Assembly (NCBI GenBank): GCA_963662175.1
Contig: OY759222.1
Span: 2,648,713-2,712,712, forward strand
Reading direction: 5' to 3'
Length of the DNA stretch: 64,000 nucleotides
DNA from: Aradus depressus
Taxonomy: Eukaryota; Arthropoda; Insecta; Hemiptera; Aradidae
How positions within the stretch are numbered: position 1 is the first letter of the stretch; every line of letters starts with the position of its first letter. Shown one piece after another: positions 41,496 to 56,960 of this stretch. A program made the position numbers and the translations under genes. The notes under the pieces are model-generated. The model ran no database searches and had not been told where the DNA came from. It saw only the letters and a list, made by a program, of their open reading frames with translations.

Positions 41496-44400
41496 CCACA
41501 ACCCCCCTCCCGTTCACAATTGTGTGACGTCGCACACTTTTTTTTTTCTATTTGGCCTTCAAGAATACCACATATGAAATTTGATGACAATCCGAGCATT
41601 AATTAATGATTTAGCACTATTTTTATGCTTAGGCCCCCCTTACAACCCCCCCTCCCGTTCGAAATTTTGGGACGCCACATAGCCTATTATTCAATCGGTC
41701 TTGAAAGGATGCTACATGTGAAGTTTCATGAATATCCGTCCAGCCGTTTGGGCGTGATGCTGGAAGAAACATAGAAACAAACCCCGTTTCAGTATAGAAG
41801 TATAGAAGCCGGTCGAAGAGAATGGGTAGATAAACGAGTCTGAATTTAAAAATCCCAATAACTGCCGATGTAATGAATGTATCAACATCAAATTTCGTAT
41901 TTAAAATTAACATTCACGGAGGACATAACCAGTCAAATTTCAGCGATATCGGCCGAGGGGAGGAGGGAGTTCCGGGGTGGGGGCTCAGTTCAAAAATCCC
42001 AATAACTGCCGATGTAATGAATGTATCGACATCAAATTTCGTATTTAAAACTAAAATCCACTTAGGACATAACCAGTCAAATTTCAGCGATATCGGCCGA
42101 GGGGAGGGGGGAGTTCCGGGGAGAGAGCTCAGTTCTAAAGTCCACAACCCCCCTCCCGTTCACAATTGTGTGACGTCGCACACTTTTTTAATCTATTTGG
42201 CCTTCAAGAATACCACATATGAAATTTCATGACCATCCGACCATTAATTAATGAGTTAGCACTATTATTATGCTTAGGCCCCCCTTACAACCTCCCCTCT
42301 CGTTGGAAATTTTGGGACGCCACATAGCCTATTATTCAATCGGTCTTGAAAGGATGCTACATGTGAAGTTTCATGAATATCCGTCCAGCCGTTTGGGCGT
42401 GATGCTGGAAGAAACATAGAAACAAACCCCGTTTCAGTTTAGAAGTATAGAAGCCGGTGGAAGAGAATGGGTAGATAAGCGAGTCTGAATTTAAAAATCC
42501 CAATAACTGCCGATGTAATGAATGTATCAACATCAAATTTCGTATTTAAAATTAACATTCACGGAGGACATAACCAGTCAAATTTCAGCGATATCGGCCG
42601 AGGGGAGGGGGGAGTTCCGGGGTGGGCGCTCAGTTCAAAAATCCCAATAACTGCCGATGTAATGAATGTATCGACATCAAATTTCGTATTTAAAACTAAA
42701 ATCCACTTAGGACATAACCAGTCAAATTTCAGCGATATCGGCCGAGGGAAGGGGGGAGTTCCGGGGTGGGCGCTCAGTTCAAAAATCCCAATAACTACCG
42801 ATGTAATGAATGTATCGACATCAAATATCGTATTTAAAACTAAAATCCACTTAGGACATAACCAGTCAAATTTCAGCGATATCGGCCGAGGGAAAGGGGG
42901 AGTTCCGGGGTGAGCGCTCAGTTCAAAAATCCCAATAACTGCCGATGTAATGAATGTATCGACATCAAATTTCGTATTTAAAACTAAAATCCACTTAGGA
43001 CATAACCAGTCAAATTTCAGCGATATCGGCCGAGGGGAGGGGGGAGTTCCGGGGAGAGAGCTCAGTTCAAAAGTCCACAACCCCCCTCCCGTTCACAATT
43101 GTGTGACGTCGCACACTTTTTTAATCTATTTGGCCTTCAAGAATACCACATATGAAATTAATGAGTTAGCACTATTATTATGCTTAGGCCCCCCTTACAA
43201 CCCCCCCTCTCTATGGAAATTTTGGGACGCCACATAGCCTATTATTCAATCGGTCTTGAAAGGCTGCTACATGTGAAGTTTCATGAATATCCGTCCAGCC
43301 GTTTGGGCGTGATTCTGGAAGAAACATAGAAACAAACCCCGTTTCAGTATAGAAGTATAGAAGCCGGTGGAAGAGAATGGGTAGATAAGCGAGTCTGAAT
43401 TTAAAAATCCCAATAACTGCCGATGTAATGAATGTATCAACATCAAATTTCGTATTTAAAATTAACATTCACGGAGGACATAACCAGTCAAATTTCAGCG
43501 ATATCGGCCGAGGGGAGGGGGGAGTTCCGGGGTGGGCGCTCAGTTCAAAAATCCCAATAACTGCCGATGTAATGAATGTATCGACATCAAATTTCGTATT
43601 TAAAACTAAAATCCACTTAGGACATAACCAGTCAAATTTCAGCGATATCGGCCGAGGGGAGGGGGGAGTTCCGGGGAGAGAGCTCAGTTCAAAAGTCCAC
43701 AACCCCCCTCCCGTTCACAATTGTGTGACGTCGCACACTTTTTTAATCTATTTGGCCTTCAAGAATACCACATATGAAATTTCATGACCATCCGACCATT
43801 AATTAATGAGTTAGCACTATTTTTATGCTTAGGCCCCCCTTACAACCCCCCTTCTCGTTGGGAATTTTGGGACGCCACATAGCCTATTATTCAATCGGTC
43901 TTGAAAGGATGCTACATGTGAAGTTTCATGAATATCCGTCCAGCCGTTTGGGCGTGATGCTGGAAGAAACATAGAAACAAACCCCGTTTCAGTTTAGAAG
44001 TTTAGAAGCCGGTGGAAGAGAATGGGTAGATAAGCGAGTCTGAATTTAAAAATCCCAATAACTGCCGATGTAATGAATGTATCAACATCAAATTTCGTAT
44101 TTAAAATTAACATTCACGGAGGACATAACCAGTCAAATTTCAGCGATATCGGCCGAGGGGAGGGGGGAGTTCCGGGATGGGCGCTCAGTTCAAAAATCCC
44201 AATAACTGCCGATGTAATGAATGTATCGACATCAAATTTCGTATTTAAAACTAAAATCCACTTAGGACATAACATGTCAAATTTCAGCGATATCGGCCGA
44301 GGGGAGGGGGGAGTTCCGGGGTGTGGGCTCAGTTCAAAAATCCCAATAACTGCCGATGTAAAGAATGTATCGACATCAAATTTCGTATTTAAAACTAAAA

Positions 44401-47400
44401 TCCACTTAGGACATAACCAGTCAAATTTCAGCGATATCGGCCGAGGGGAGGGGGGAGTTCCGGGGAGAGGGCTCAGTTCAAAAATCCATAACCCCCCTCC
44501 CGTTCACAATTGTGTGACGTCGCACACTTTTTTAATCTATATGGCCTTCAAGAATACCACATATGAAATTTCATGACCATCCGACCATTAATTAATGAGT
44601 TAGCACTATTATTATGCTTAGGCCCCCCTTACAACCGCCCCTCTCGTTGGAAATTTTGGGACGCCACATAGCCTATTATTCAATCGGTCTTGAAAGGATG
44701 CTACATGTGAAGTTTCATGAATATCCGTCCAGCCGTTTGGGCGTGATGCTGGAAGAAACATAGAAACAAACCCCGTTTCAGTTTAGAAGTATAGAAGCCG
44801 GTGGAAGAGAATGGGTAGATAAGCGAGTCTGAATTTAAAAATCCCAATAACTGCCGATGTAATGAATGTATCAACATCAAATTTCGTATTTAAAATTAAC
44901 ATTCACGGAGGACATAACCAGTCAAATTTCAGCGATATCGGCCGAGGGGAGGGGGGAGTTCCGGGATGGGCGCTCAGTTCAAAAATCCCAATAACTGCCG
45001 ATGTAATGAATGTATCGACATCAAATTTCGTATTTAAAACTAAAATAAACTTAGGACATAACCAGTCAAATTTCAGCGATATCGGCCGAGGGGAGGGGGG
45101 AGTTCCGGGGAGAGGGCTAAGTTCAAAAATCCACAACCCCCCTCCCGTTCACAATTGTGTGACGTCGCACACTTTTTTAATCTATTTGGCCTTCAAGAAT
45201 ACCACATATGAAATTTCATGACCATCCGACCATTAATTAATGAGTTAGCACTATTATTATGCTTAGGCCCCCTTTACAACCCCCCCTCTCGTTGGAAATT
45301 TTGGGACGCCACATAGCCTATTATTCAATCGGTCTTGAAAGGCTGCTACATGTGAAGTTTCATGAATATCCGTCCAGCCGTTTGGGCGTGATGCTGGAAG
45401 AAACATAGAAACAAACCCCGTTTCAGTATAGAAGTATAGAAGCCGGTGGAAGAGAATGGGTAGATAAGCGAGTCTGAATTTAAATATCCCAATAACTGCC
45501 GATGTAATGAATGTATCGACATCAAATTTCGTATTTAAAATTAACATTCACGGAGGACATAACCAGTCAAATTTCAGCGATATCGGCCGAGGGGAGGGGG
45601 GAGTTCCGGGGTGGGGGCTCAGTTCAAAAATCCCAATAACTGCCGATGTAAAGAATGTATCGACATCAAATTTCGTATTTAAAACTAAAATCCACTTAGG
45701 ACATAACCAGTCAAATTTCAGCGATATCGGCCGAGGGGAGGGGGGAGTTCCGGGGAGAGGGCTCAGTTCAAAAATCCACAACCCCCCTCCCGTTCACAAT
45801 TGTGTGACGTCGCACACTTTTTTAATCTATTTGGCCTTCAAGAATACCACATATGAAATTTCATGACCATCCGACCATTAATTAATGAGTTAGCACTATT
45901 TTTATGCTTAGGCCCCCCTTACAACCCCCCTTCTCGTTGGAAATTTTGGGACGCCACATAGCCTATTATTCAATCGGTCTTGAAAGGATGCTACATGTGA
46001 AGTTTCATGAATATCCGTCCAGCCGTTTGGGCGTGATGCTGGAAGAAACATAGAAACAAACCCCGTTTCAGTTTAGAAGTATAGAAGCCGGTGGAAGAGA
46101 ATGGGTAGATAAGCGAGTCTGAATTTAAAAATCCCAATAACTGCCGATGTAATGAATGTATCAACATCAAATTTCGTATTTAAAATTAACATTCACGGAG
46201 GACATAACCAGTCAAATTTCAGCGATATCGGCCGAGGGGAGGGGGGAGTTCCGGGATGGGCGCTCAGTTCAAAAATCCCAATAACTGCCGATGTAATGAA
46301 TGTATCGACATCAAATTTCGTATTTAAAACTAAAATCCACTTAGGACATAACCAGTCAAATTTCAGCGATATCGGCCGAGGGGAGGGGGGAGTTCCGGGG
46401 AGAGGGCTAAGTTCAAAAATCCACAACCCCCCTCCCGTTCACAATTGTGAGACGTCGCACACTTTTTTAATCTATTTGGCCTTCAAGAATACCACATATG
46501 AAATTTCATGACCATCCGACCATTAATTAATGAGTTAGCACTATTATTATGCTTAGGCCCCCCTTACAACCCCCCCCCCCCCTCTCGTTGGAAATTTTGG
46601 GACGCCACATAGCCTATTATTCAATCGGTCTTGAAAGGATGCTACATGTGAAGTTTCATGAATATCCGTCCAGCCGTTTGGGCGTGATGCTGGAAGAAAC
46701 ATAGAAACAAACCCTGTTTCAGTATAGAAGTATAGAAGCCGGTGGAAGAGAATGGGTAGATAAGCGAGTCTGAATTTAAAAATCCCAATAACTGCCGATG
46801 TAATGAATGTATCAACATCAAATTTCGTATTTAAAATTAACATTCACGGAGGACATAACCAGTCAAATTTCAGCGATATCGGCCGAGGGGAGGGGGGAGT
46901 TCCGGGATGGGCGCTCAGTTCAAAAATCCCAATAACTGCCGATGTAATGAATGTATCGACATCAAATTTCGTATTTAAAACTAAAATCCACTTAGGACAT
47001 AACCTGTCAAATTTCAGCGATATCGGCCGAGGGGAGGGGGGAGTTCCGGGGTGTGGGCTCAGTTCAAAAATCCCAATAACTGCCGATGTAAAGAATGTAT
47101 CGACATCAAATTTCGTATTTAAAACTAAAATCCACTTAGGACATAACCAGTCAAATTTCAGCGATATCGGCCGAGGGGAGGGGGGAGTTCCGGGGAGAGG
47201 GCTCAGTTCAAAAATCCACAACCCCCCTCCCGTCCACAATTGTGTGACGTCGCACACTTTTTTAATCTATTTGGCCTTCAAGAATACCACATATGAAATT
47301 TCATGACCATCCGACCATTAATTAATGAGTTAGCACTATTTTTATGCTTAGGCCCCCCTTACAACCCCCCTTCTCGTTGGAAATTTTGGGACGCCAGATA

Positions 47401-48359
47401 GCCTATTATTCAATCGGTCTTGAAAGGATGCTACATGTGAAGTTTCATGAATATCCGTCCAGCCGTTTGGGCGTGATGCTGGAAGAAACATAGAAACAAA
47501 CCCCGTTTCAGTTTAGAAGTATAGAAGCCGGTGGAAGAGAATGGGTAGATAAGCGAGTCTGAATTTAAAAATCCCAATAACTGCCGATGTAATGAATGTA
47601 TCAACATCAAATTTCGTATTTAAAATTAACATTCACGGAGGACATAACCAGTCAAATTTCAGCGATATCGGCCGAGGGGAGGGGGGAGTTCCGGGATGGG
47701 CGCTCAGTTCAAAAATCCCAATAACTGCCGATGTAATGAATGTATCGACATCAAATTTCGTATTTAAAACTAAAATCCACTTAGGACATAACCTGTCAAA
47801 TTTCAGCGATATCGGCCGAGGGGAGGGGGGAGTTCCGGGGTGTGGGCTCAGTTCAAAAATCCCAATAACTGCCGATGTAAAGAATGTATCGACATCAAAT
47901 TTCGTATTTAAAACTAAAATCCACTTAGGACATAACCAGTCAAATTTCAGCGATATCGGCCGAGGGGAGGGGGGAGTTCCGGGGAGAGGGCTCAGTTCAA
48001 AAATCCACAACCCCCCTCCCGTTCACAATTGTGTGACGTCGCACACTTTTTTAATCTATTTGGCCTTCAAGAATACCACATATGAAATTTCATGACCATC
48101 CGACCATTAATTAATGAGTTAGCACTATTTTTATGCTTAGGCCCCCCTTACAACCCCCCTTCTCGTTGGGAATTTTGGGACGCCACATAGCCTATTATTC
48201 AATCGGTCTTGAAAGGATGCTACATGTGAAGTTTCATGAATATCCGTCCAGCCGTTTGGGCGTGATGCTGGAAGAAACATAGAAACAAACCCCGTTTCAG
48301 TTTAGAAGTATAGAAGCCGGTGGAAGAGAATGGGTAGATAAGCGAGTCTGAATTTAAAA

Positions 48360-51300
48360 ATCCCAATAACTGCCGATGTAATGAATGTATCAACATCAAA
48401 TTTCGTATTTAAAACTAAAATCCACTTAGGACATAACCAGTCACATTTCAGCGATATCGGCCGAGGGAAGGGGGGAGTTCCGGGGTGGGCGCTCAGTTCA
48501 AAAATCCCAATAACTACCGATGTAATGAATGTATCGACATCAAATATCGTATTTAAAACTAAAATCCACTTAGGACATAACCAGTCAAATTTCAGCGATA
48601 TCGGCCGAGGGAAAGGGGGAGTTCCGGGGTGAGCGCTCAGTTCAAAAATCCCAATAACTGCCGATGTAATGAATGTATCGACATCAAATTTCGTATTTAA
48701 AACTAAAATCCACTTAGGACATAACCAGTCAAATTTCAGCGATATCGGCCGAGGGGAGGGGGGAGTTCCGGGGAGAGAGCTCAGTTCAAAAGTCCACAAC
48801 CCCCCTCCCGTTCACAATTGTGTGACGTCGCACACTTTTTTAATCTATTTGGCCTTCAAGAATACCACATATGAAATTAATGAGTTAGCACTATTATTAT
48901 GCTTAGGCCCCCCTTACAACCCCCCCTCTCGTTGGAAATTTTGGGACGCCACATAGCCTATTATTCAATCGGTCTTGAAAGGCTGCTACATGTGAAGTTT
49001 CATGAATATCCGTCCAGCCGTTTGGGCGTGATTCTGGAAGAAACATAGAAACAAACCCCGTTTCAGTATAGAAGTATAGAAGCCGGTGGAAGAGAATGGG
49101 TAGATAAGCGAGTCTGAATTTAAAAATCCCAATAACTGCCGATGTAATGAATGTATCAACATCAAATTTCGTATTTAAAATTAACATTCACGGAGGACAT
49201 AACCAGTCAAATTTCAGCGATATCGGCCGAGGGGAGGGGGGAGTTCCGGGGTGGGCGCTCAGTTCAAAAATCCCAATAACTGCCGATGTAATGAATGTAT
49301 CGACATCAAATTTCGTATTTAAAACTAAAATCCACTTAGGACATAACCAGTCAAATTTCAGCGATATCGGCCGAGGGGAGGGGGGAGTTCCGGGGAGAGA
49401 GCTCAGTTCAAAAGTCCACAACCCCCCTCCCGTTCACAATTGTGTGACGTCGCACACTTTTTTAATCTATTTGGCCTTCAAGAATACCACATATGAAATT
49501 TCATGACCATCCGACCATTAATTAATGAGTTAGCACTATTTTTATGCTTAGGCCCCCCTTACAACCCCCCTTCTCGTTGGAAATTTTGGGACGCCACATA
49601 GCCTATTATTCAATCGGTCTTGAAAGGATGCTACATGTGAAGTTTCATGAATATCCGTCCAGCCGTTTGGGCGTGATGCTGGAAGAAACATAGAAACAAA
49701 CCCCGTTTCAGTTTAGAAGTATAGAAGCCGGTGGAAGAGAATGGGTAGATAAGCGAGTCTGAATTTAAAAATCCCAATAACTGCCGATGTAATGAACGTA
49801 TCAACATCAAATTTCGTATTTAAAACTAAAATCCACTTAGGACATAACCAGTCAAATTTCAGCGATATCGGCCGAGGGAAAGGGGGAGTTCCGGGGTGAG
49901 CGCTCAGTTCAAAAATCCCAATAACTGCCGATGTAATGAATGTATCGACATCAAATTTCGTATTTAAAACTAAAATCCACTTAGGACATAACCAGTCAAA
50001 TTTCAGCGATATCGGCCGAGGGGAGGGGGGAGTTCCGGGGAGAGGGCTCAGTTCAAAAATCCACAACCCCCCTCCCGTTCACAATTGTGTGACGTCGCAC
50101 ACTTTTTTTTTCTATTTGGCCTTCAAGAATACCACATATGAAATTTGATGACAATCCGACCATTAATTAATGAGTTAGCACTATTTTTATGCTTAGGCCC
50201 CCCTTACAACCCCCCCTCTCGTTGGAAATTTTGGGACGCCACATAGCCTATTATTTAATCGGTCTTGAAAGGATGCTACATGTGAAGTTTCATGAATATC
50301 CGTCCAGCCGTTTGGGCGTGATGCTGGAAGAAACATAGAAACAAACCCCGTTTCAGTATAGAAGTATAGAAGCCGGTGGAAGAGAATGGGTAGATAAGCG
50401 AGTCTGAATTTAAAAATCCCAATAACTGCCGATGTAATGAATGTATCAACATCAAATTTCGTATTTAAAACTAAAATCCACTTAGGACATAACCAGTCAC
50501 ATTTCAGCGATATCGGCCGAGGGAAGGGGGGAGTTCCGGGGTGGGCGCTCAGTTCAAAAATCCCAATAACTACCGATGTAATGAATGTATCGACATCAAA
50601 TATCGTATTTAAAACTAAAATCCACTTAGGACATAACCAGTCAAATTTCAGCGATATCGGCCGAGGGAAAGGGGGAGTTCCGGGGTGAGCGCTCAGTTCA
50701 AAAATCCCAATAACTGCCGATGTAATGAATGTATCGACATCAAATTTCGTATTTAAAACTAAAATCCACTTAGGACATAACCAGTCAAATTTCAGCGATA
50801 TCGGCCGAGGGGAGGGGGGAGTTCCGGGGAGAGAGCTCAGTTCAAAAGTCCACAACCCCCCTCCCGTTCACAATTGTGTGACGTCGCACACTTTTTTAAT
50901 CTATTTGGCCTTCAAGAATACCACATATGAAATTAATGAGTTAGCACTATTATTATGCTTAGGCCCCCCTTACAACCCCCCCTCTCGTTGGAAATTTTGG
51001 GACGCCACATAGCCTATTATTCAATCGGTCTTGAAAGGCTGCTACATGTGAAGTTTCATGAATATCCGTCCAGCCGTTTGGGCGTGATTCTGGAAGAAAC
51101 ATAGAAACAAACCCCGTTTCAGTATAGAAGTATAGAAGCCGGTGGAAGAGAATGGGTAGATAAGCGAGTCTGAATTTAAAAATCCCAATAACTGCCGATG
51201 TAATGAATGTATCGACATCAAATTTCATATTTAAAACTAAAATCCACTTAGGACATAACCTGTGAAATTTCAGCGATATCGGCCGAGGGGAGGGGGGAGT

Positions 51301-52470
51301 TCCGGGGTGGGCGCTCAGTTCAAAAATCCCAATAACTGCCGATGTAATGAATGTATCGACATCAAATTTCGTATTTAAAACTAAAATCCACTTAGGACAT
51401 AACCAGTCAAATTTCAGCGATATCGGCCGAGGGGAGGGGGGAGTTCCGGGGAGAGAGCTCAGTTCAAAAGTCCACAACCCCCCTCCCGTTCACAATTGTG
51501 TGACGTCGCACACTTTTTTAATCTATTTGGCCTTCAAGAATACCACATATGAAATTTCATGACCATCCGACCATTAATTAATGAGTTAGCACTATTTTTA
51601 TGCTTAGGCCCCCCTTACAACCCCCCTTCTCGTTGGAAATTTTGGGACGCCACATAGCCTATTATTCAATCGGTCTTGAAAGGATGCTACATGTGAAGTT
51701 TCATGAATATCCGTCCAGCCGTTTGGGCGTGATGCTGGAAGAAACATAGAAACAAACCCCGTTTCAGTTTAGAAGTATAGAAGCCGGTGGAAGAGAATGG
51801 GTAGATAAGCGAGTCTGAATTTAAAAATCCCAATAACTGCCGATGTAATGAATGTATCAACATCAAATTTCGTATTTAAAACTAAAATCCACTTAGGACA
51901 TAACCAGTCAAATTTCAGCGATATCGGCCGAGGGAAAGGGGGAGTTCCGGGGTGAGCGCTCAGTTCAAAAATCCCAATAACTGCCGATGTAATGAATGTA
52001 TCGACATCAAATTTCGTATTTAAAACTAAAATCCACTTAGGACATAACCAGTCAAATTTCAGCGATATCGGCCGAGGGGAGGGGGGAGTTCCGGGGAGAG
52101 GGCTCAGTTCAAAAATCCACAACCCCCCTCCCGTTCACAATTGTGTGACGTCGCACACTTTTTTTTTCTATTTGGCCTTCAAGAATACCACATATGAAAT
52201 TTGATGACAATCCGACCATTAATTAATGAGTTAGCACTATTTTTATGCTTAGGCCCCCCTTACAACCCCCCCTCTCATTGGAAATTTTGGGACGCCACAT
52301 AGCCTATTATTTAATCGGTCTTGAAAGGATGCTACATGTGAAGTTTCATGAATATCCGTCCAGCCGTTTGGGCGTGATGCTGGAAGAAACATAGAAACAA
52401 ACCCCGTTTCAGTATAGAAGTATAGAAGCCGGTGGAAGAGAATGGGTAGATAAGCGAGTCTGAATTTAAA
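48360..52470 (+). repeat. 2,056-bp segmental duplication within the array
   Basis: Units at 48,381-50,436 and 50,437-52,492 have the same length pattern (766, 645, 645). They share private variants: GTCACATTTCAG at 48,442 and 50,498, the B monomer with ACTACCGATG and AAATATCG, and the same 23-bp deletion. The one module that differs is the first B of the second unit. It is the AACATTCACGG type at 49,147 but the ATTTCATATTTAAAACTAAA type at 51,203. This indicates gene conversion or unequal exchange after duplication. Confidence 0.85.
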
Positions 52471-55400
52471 AATCCCAATAACTGCCGATGTAATGAATGT
52501 ATCGACATCAAATTTCATATTTAAAACTAAAATCCACTTAGGACATAACCTGTGAAATTTCAGCGATATCGGCCGAGGGGAGGGGGGAGTTCCGGGGTTG
52601 GGGCTCAGTTCAAAAATCCCAATAACTGCCGATGTAATGAATGTATCGACATCAAATTTTGTATTTAAAACTAAAATCCACTTAGGACATAACCAGTCAA
52701 ATTTCAGCGATATCGGCTGGGGGGAGGGGGGAGTTCCGGGGAGAGGGCTCAGTTCAAAAATCCACAACCTCCCTCCCGTTCACAATTGTGTGACGTCGCA
52801 CACTTTTTAAATCTATTTGGCCTTCAAGAATACCACATATGAAATTTCATGACCATCCGACCATTAATTAATGAGTTAGCACTATTATTATGCTTAGGCC
52901 CCTCTTACAACCCCCCCTCTCGTTGGAAATTTTGGGACGCCACATAGCCTATTATTCAATCGGTCTTGAAAGGATGCTACATGTGAAGTTTCATGAATAT
53001 CCGTCCAGCCGTTTAGGCGTGATGCTGGAAGAAACATAGAAACAAACCCCGTTTCAGTATAGAAGTATAGAAGCCGGTGGAAGAGAATGGGTAGATAAGC
53101 GAGTCTGAATTTAAAAATCCCAATAACTGCCGATGTAAAGAATGTATCGACATCAAATTTCGTATTTAAAACTAAAATCCACTTAGGACATAACCAGTCA
53201 AATTTCAGCGATATCGGCCGAGGGGAGGGGGGAGTTCCGGGGAGAGGGCTCAGTTCAAAAATCCACAACCCCCCTCCCGTTCACAATTGTGTGACGTCGC
53301 ACACTTTTTTTTTCTATTTGGCCTTCAAGAATACCACATATGAAATTTCATGACCATCCGACCATTAATTAATGAGTTAGCAATATTAGTTTGCTTAGGC
53401 CCCTCTTACAACCCCCCCTCTCGTTGGAAATTTTGGGATGCCACATAGCCTATTATTCAATCGGTCTTGAGAGGATGCTACATGTGAAGTTTCATGAATA
53501 TCCGTCCAGCCGTTTAGGCGTGATGCTGGAAGAAACATAGAAACAAACCCCGTTTCAGTATAGAAGTATAGAAGCCGGTGGAAGAGAATGGGTAGATAAG
53601 CGAGTCTGAATTTAAAAATCCCAATAACTACCGATGTAATGAATGTATCAACATCAAATTTCGTATTTAAAATTAACATTCACGGAGGACATAACCAGTC
53701 AAATTTCAGCGATATCGGCCGAGGGGAGGGGGGAGTTCCGGGGTGAGCGCTCAGTTCAAAAATCCCAATAACTGCCGATGTAATGAATGTATCGACATCA
53801 AATTTCGTATTTAAAACTAAAATCCACTTAGGACATAACCAGTCAAATTTCAGCGATATCGGCCGAGGGGAGGGGGGAGTTCCGGGGAGAGGGCTCAGTT
53901 CAAAAATCCACAACCCCCCTCCCGTTCACAATTGTGTGACGTCGCACACTTTTTTTTTCTATTTGGCCTTCAAGAATACCACATATGAAATTTGATGACA
54001 ATCCGACCATTAATTAATGAGTTAGCACTATTTTTATGCTTAGGCCCCCCTTACAACCCCCCCTCTCGTTGGAAATTTTGGGACGCCACATAGCCTATTA
54101 TTTAATCGGTCTTGAAAGGATGCTACATGTGAAGTTTCATGAATATCCGTCCAGCCGTTTGGGCGTGATGCTGGAAGAAACATAGAAACAAACCCCGTTT
54201 CAGTATAGAAGTATAGAAGCCGGTGGAAGAGAATGGGTAGATAAGCGAGTCTGAATTTAAAAATCCCAATAACTGCCGATGTAATGAATGTATCGACATC
54301 AAATTTCATATTTAAAACTAAAATCCACTTAGGACATAACCTGTGAAATTTCAGCGATATCGGCCGAGGGGAGGGGGGAGTTCCGGGGTTGGGGCTCAGT
54401 TCAAAAATCCCAATAACTGCCGATGTAAAGAATGTATCGACATCAAATTTCGTATTTAAAACTAAAATCCACTTAGGACATAACCAGTCAAATTTCAGCG
54501 ATATCGGTCGAGGGGAGGGGGGAGTTCCGGGGAGAGGGCTCAGTTCAAAAATCCACAACCCCCCTCCCGTTCACAATTGTGTGACGTCGCACACTTTTTT
54601 TTTCTATTTGGCCTTCAAGAATACCACATATGAAATTTCATGACCATCCGACCATTAATTAATGAGTTAGCACTATTATTATGCTTAGGCCCCTCTTACA
54701 ACCCCCCCTCTCGTTGGAAATTTTGGGATGCCACATAGCCTATTATTCAATCGGTCTTGAGAGGATGCTACATGTGAAGTTTCATGAATATCCGTCCAGC
54801 CGTTTAGGCGTGATGCTGGAAGAAACATAGAAACAAACCCCGTTTCAGTATAGAAGTATAGAAGCCGGTGGAAGAGAATGGGTAGATAAGCGAGTCTGAA
54901 TTTAAAAATCCCAATAACTACCGATGTAATGAATGTATCAACATCAAATTTCGTATTTAAAATTAACATTCACGGAGGACATAACCAGTCAAATTTCAGC
55001 GATATCGGCCGAGGGGAGGGGGGAGTTCCGGGGTGGGGGCTCAGTTCAAAAATCCCAATAACTGCCGATGTAAAGAATGTATCGACATCAAATTTCGTAT
55101 TTAAAACTAAAATCCACTTAGGACATAACCAGTCAAATTTCAGCGATATCGGCTGGGGGGAGGGGGGAGTTCCGGGGAGAGGGCTCAGTTCAAAAATCCA
55201 CAACCTCCCTCCCGTTCACAATTGTGTGACGTCGCACACTTTTTTAATCTATTTGGCCTTCAAGAATACCACATATGAAATTTCATGACCATCCGACCAT
55301 TAATTAATGAGTTAGCACTATTATTATGCTTAGGCCCCTCTTACAACCCCCCCTCTCGTTGGAAATTTTGGGATGCCACATAGCCTATTATTCAATCGGT

Positions 55401-56924
55401 CTTGAGAGGATGCTACATGTGAAGTTTCATGAATATCCGTCCAGCCGTTTAGGCGTGATGCTGGAAGAAACATAGAAACAAACCCCGTTTCAGTATAGAA
55501 GTATAGAAGCCGGTGGAAGAGAATGGGTAGATAAGCGAGTCTGAATTTAAAAATCCCAATAACTACCGATGTAATGAATGTATCAACATCAAATTTCGTA
55601 TTTAAAATTAACATTCACGGAGGACATAACCAGTCAAATTTCAGCGATATCGGCCGAGGGGAGGGGGGAGTTCCGGGGTGGGGGCTCAGTTCAAAAATCC
55701 CAATAACTGCCGATGTAAAGAATGTATCGACATCAAATTTCGTATTTAAAACTAAAATCCACTTAGGACATAACCAGTCAAATTTCAGCGATATCGGCCG
55801 AGGGGAGGGGGGAGTTCCGGGGAGAGGGCTCAGTTCAAAAATCCACAACCCCCCTCCCGTTCACAATTGTGTGACGTCGCACACTTTTTTTTTCTATTTG
55901 GCCTTCAAGAATACCACATATGAAATTTCATGACCATCCGACCATTAATTAATGAGTTAGCACTATTTTTATGCTTAGGCCCCCCTTACAACCCCCACTC
56001 TCGTTGGAAATTTTGGGACGCCACATAGCCTATTATTCAATCGGTCTTGAAAGGATGCTACATGTGAAGTTTCATGAATATCCGTCCAGCCGTTTGGGCG
56101 TGATGCTGGAAGAAACATAGAAACAAACCCCGTTTCAGTACAGAAGTATAGAAGCCGGTGGAAGAGAATGGGTAGATAAGCGAGTCTGAATTTAAAAATC
56201 CCAATAACTGCCGATGTAATGAATGTATCAACATCAAATTTCGTATTTAAAATTAACATTCACGGAGGACATAACCAGTCAAATTTCAGCGATATCGGCC
56301 GAGGGGAGGGGGGAGTTCCGGGGTGGGCGCTCAGTTCAAAAACCCCAATAACTGCCGATGTAATGAATATATCGACATGAAATTTCATATTTAAAACTAA
56401 AATCCACTTAGGACATAACCAGTCAAATTTCAGCGATATCGGCCGAGGGGAGGGGGGAGTTCCGGGATGGGGGCTCAGTTCAAAAATCCCATTAACTGCC
56501 GATGTAATGAATGTATCGACATCAAATGTCGTATTTAAAACTAAAATCCACTTAGGACATAACCAGTCAAATTTCAGCGATATCGGCCGAGGGGAGGGGG
56601 GAGTTCCGGGGAGAGGGCTCAGTTCGAAAATCCACAACCCCCCTCCCTTTCACAATTGTGTGACGTCGCACACTTTTTTTTCTACTTGGCCTTCAAGAAT
56701 ACTACATATGAAATTTCATGACAATCCGACCATTATTTAATGAGTTGGCACTATTTTTATGCTTAGGCCCCCCTTACAACCCCCCCTCTCGTTGGAAATT
56801 TCGGGACGCCACATAGCCTATTGTTCAATCAGTCTTGAAAGGATGCTAAATGTGAAGTTTCATGAATATCCGTCCAGCCGTTTGGGCGTGATGCTGGAAG
56901 ATACATAGAAACAAACCCCGTTTC

Positions 56925-56960
56925 AGTATAGATTATATTAGATATTTATATTAGATATTT
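56925..56960. repeat. deletion junction between module C and module B
   Basis: Module C stops at GTTTCAGTATAGA. It is followed by TTATATTAGATATTTA twice over and then the interior of a B monomer (AAAATTAACATTCACGGAGG). The missing part is the end of C and the start of B. Short ATTAGATATTTA repeats mark the join. Confidence 0.85.
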
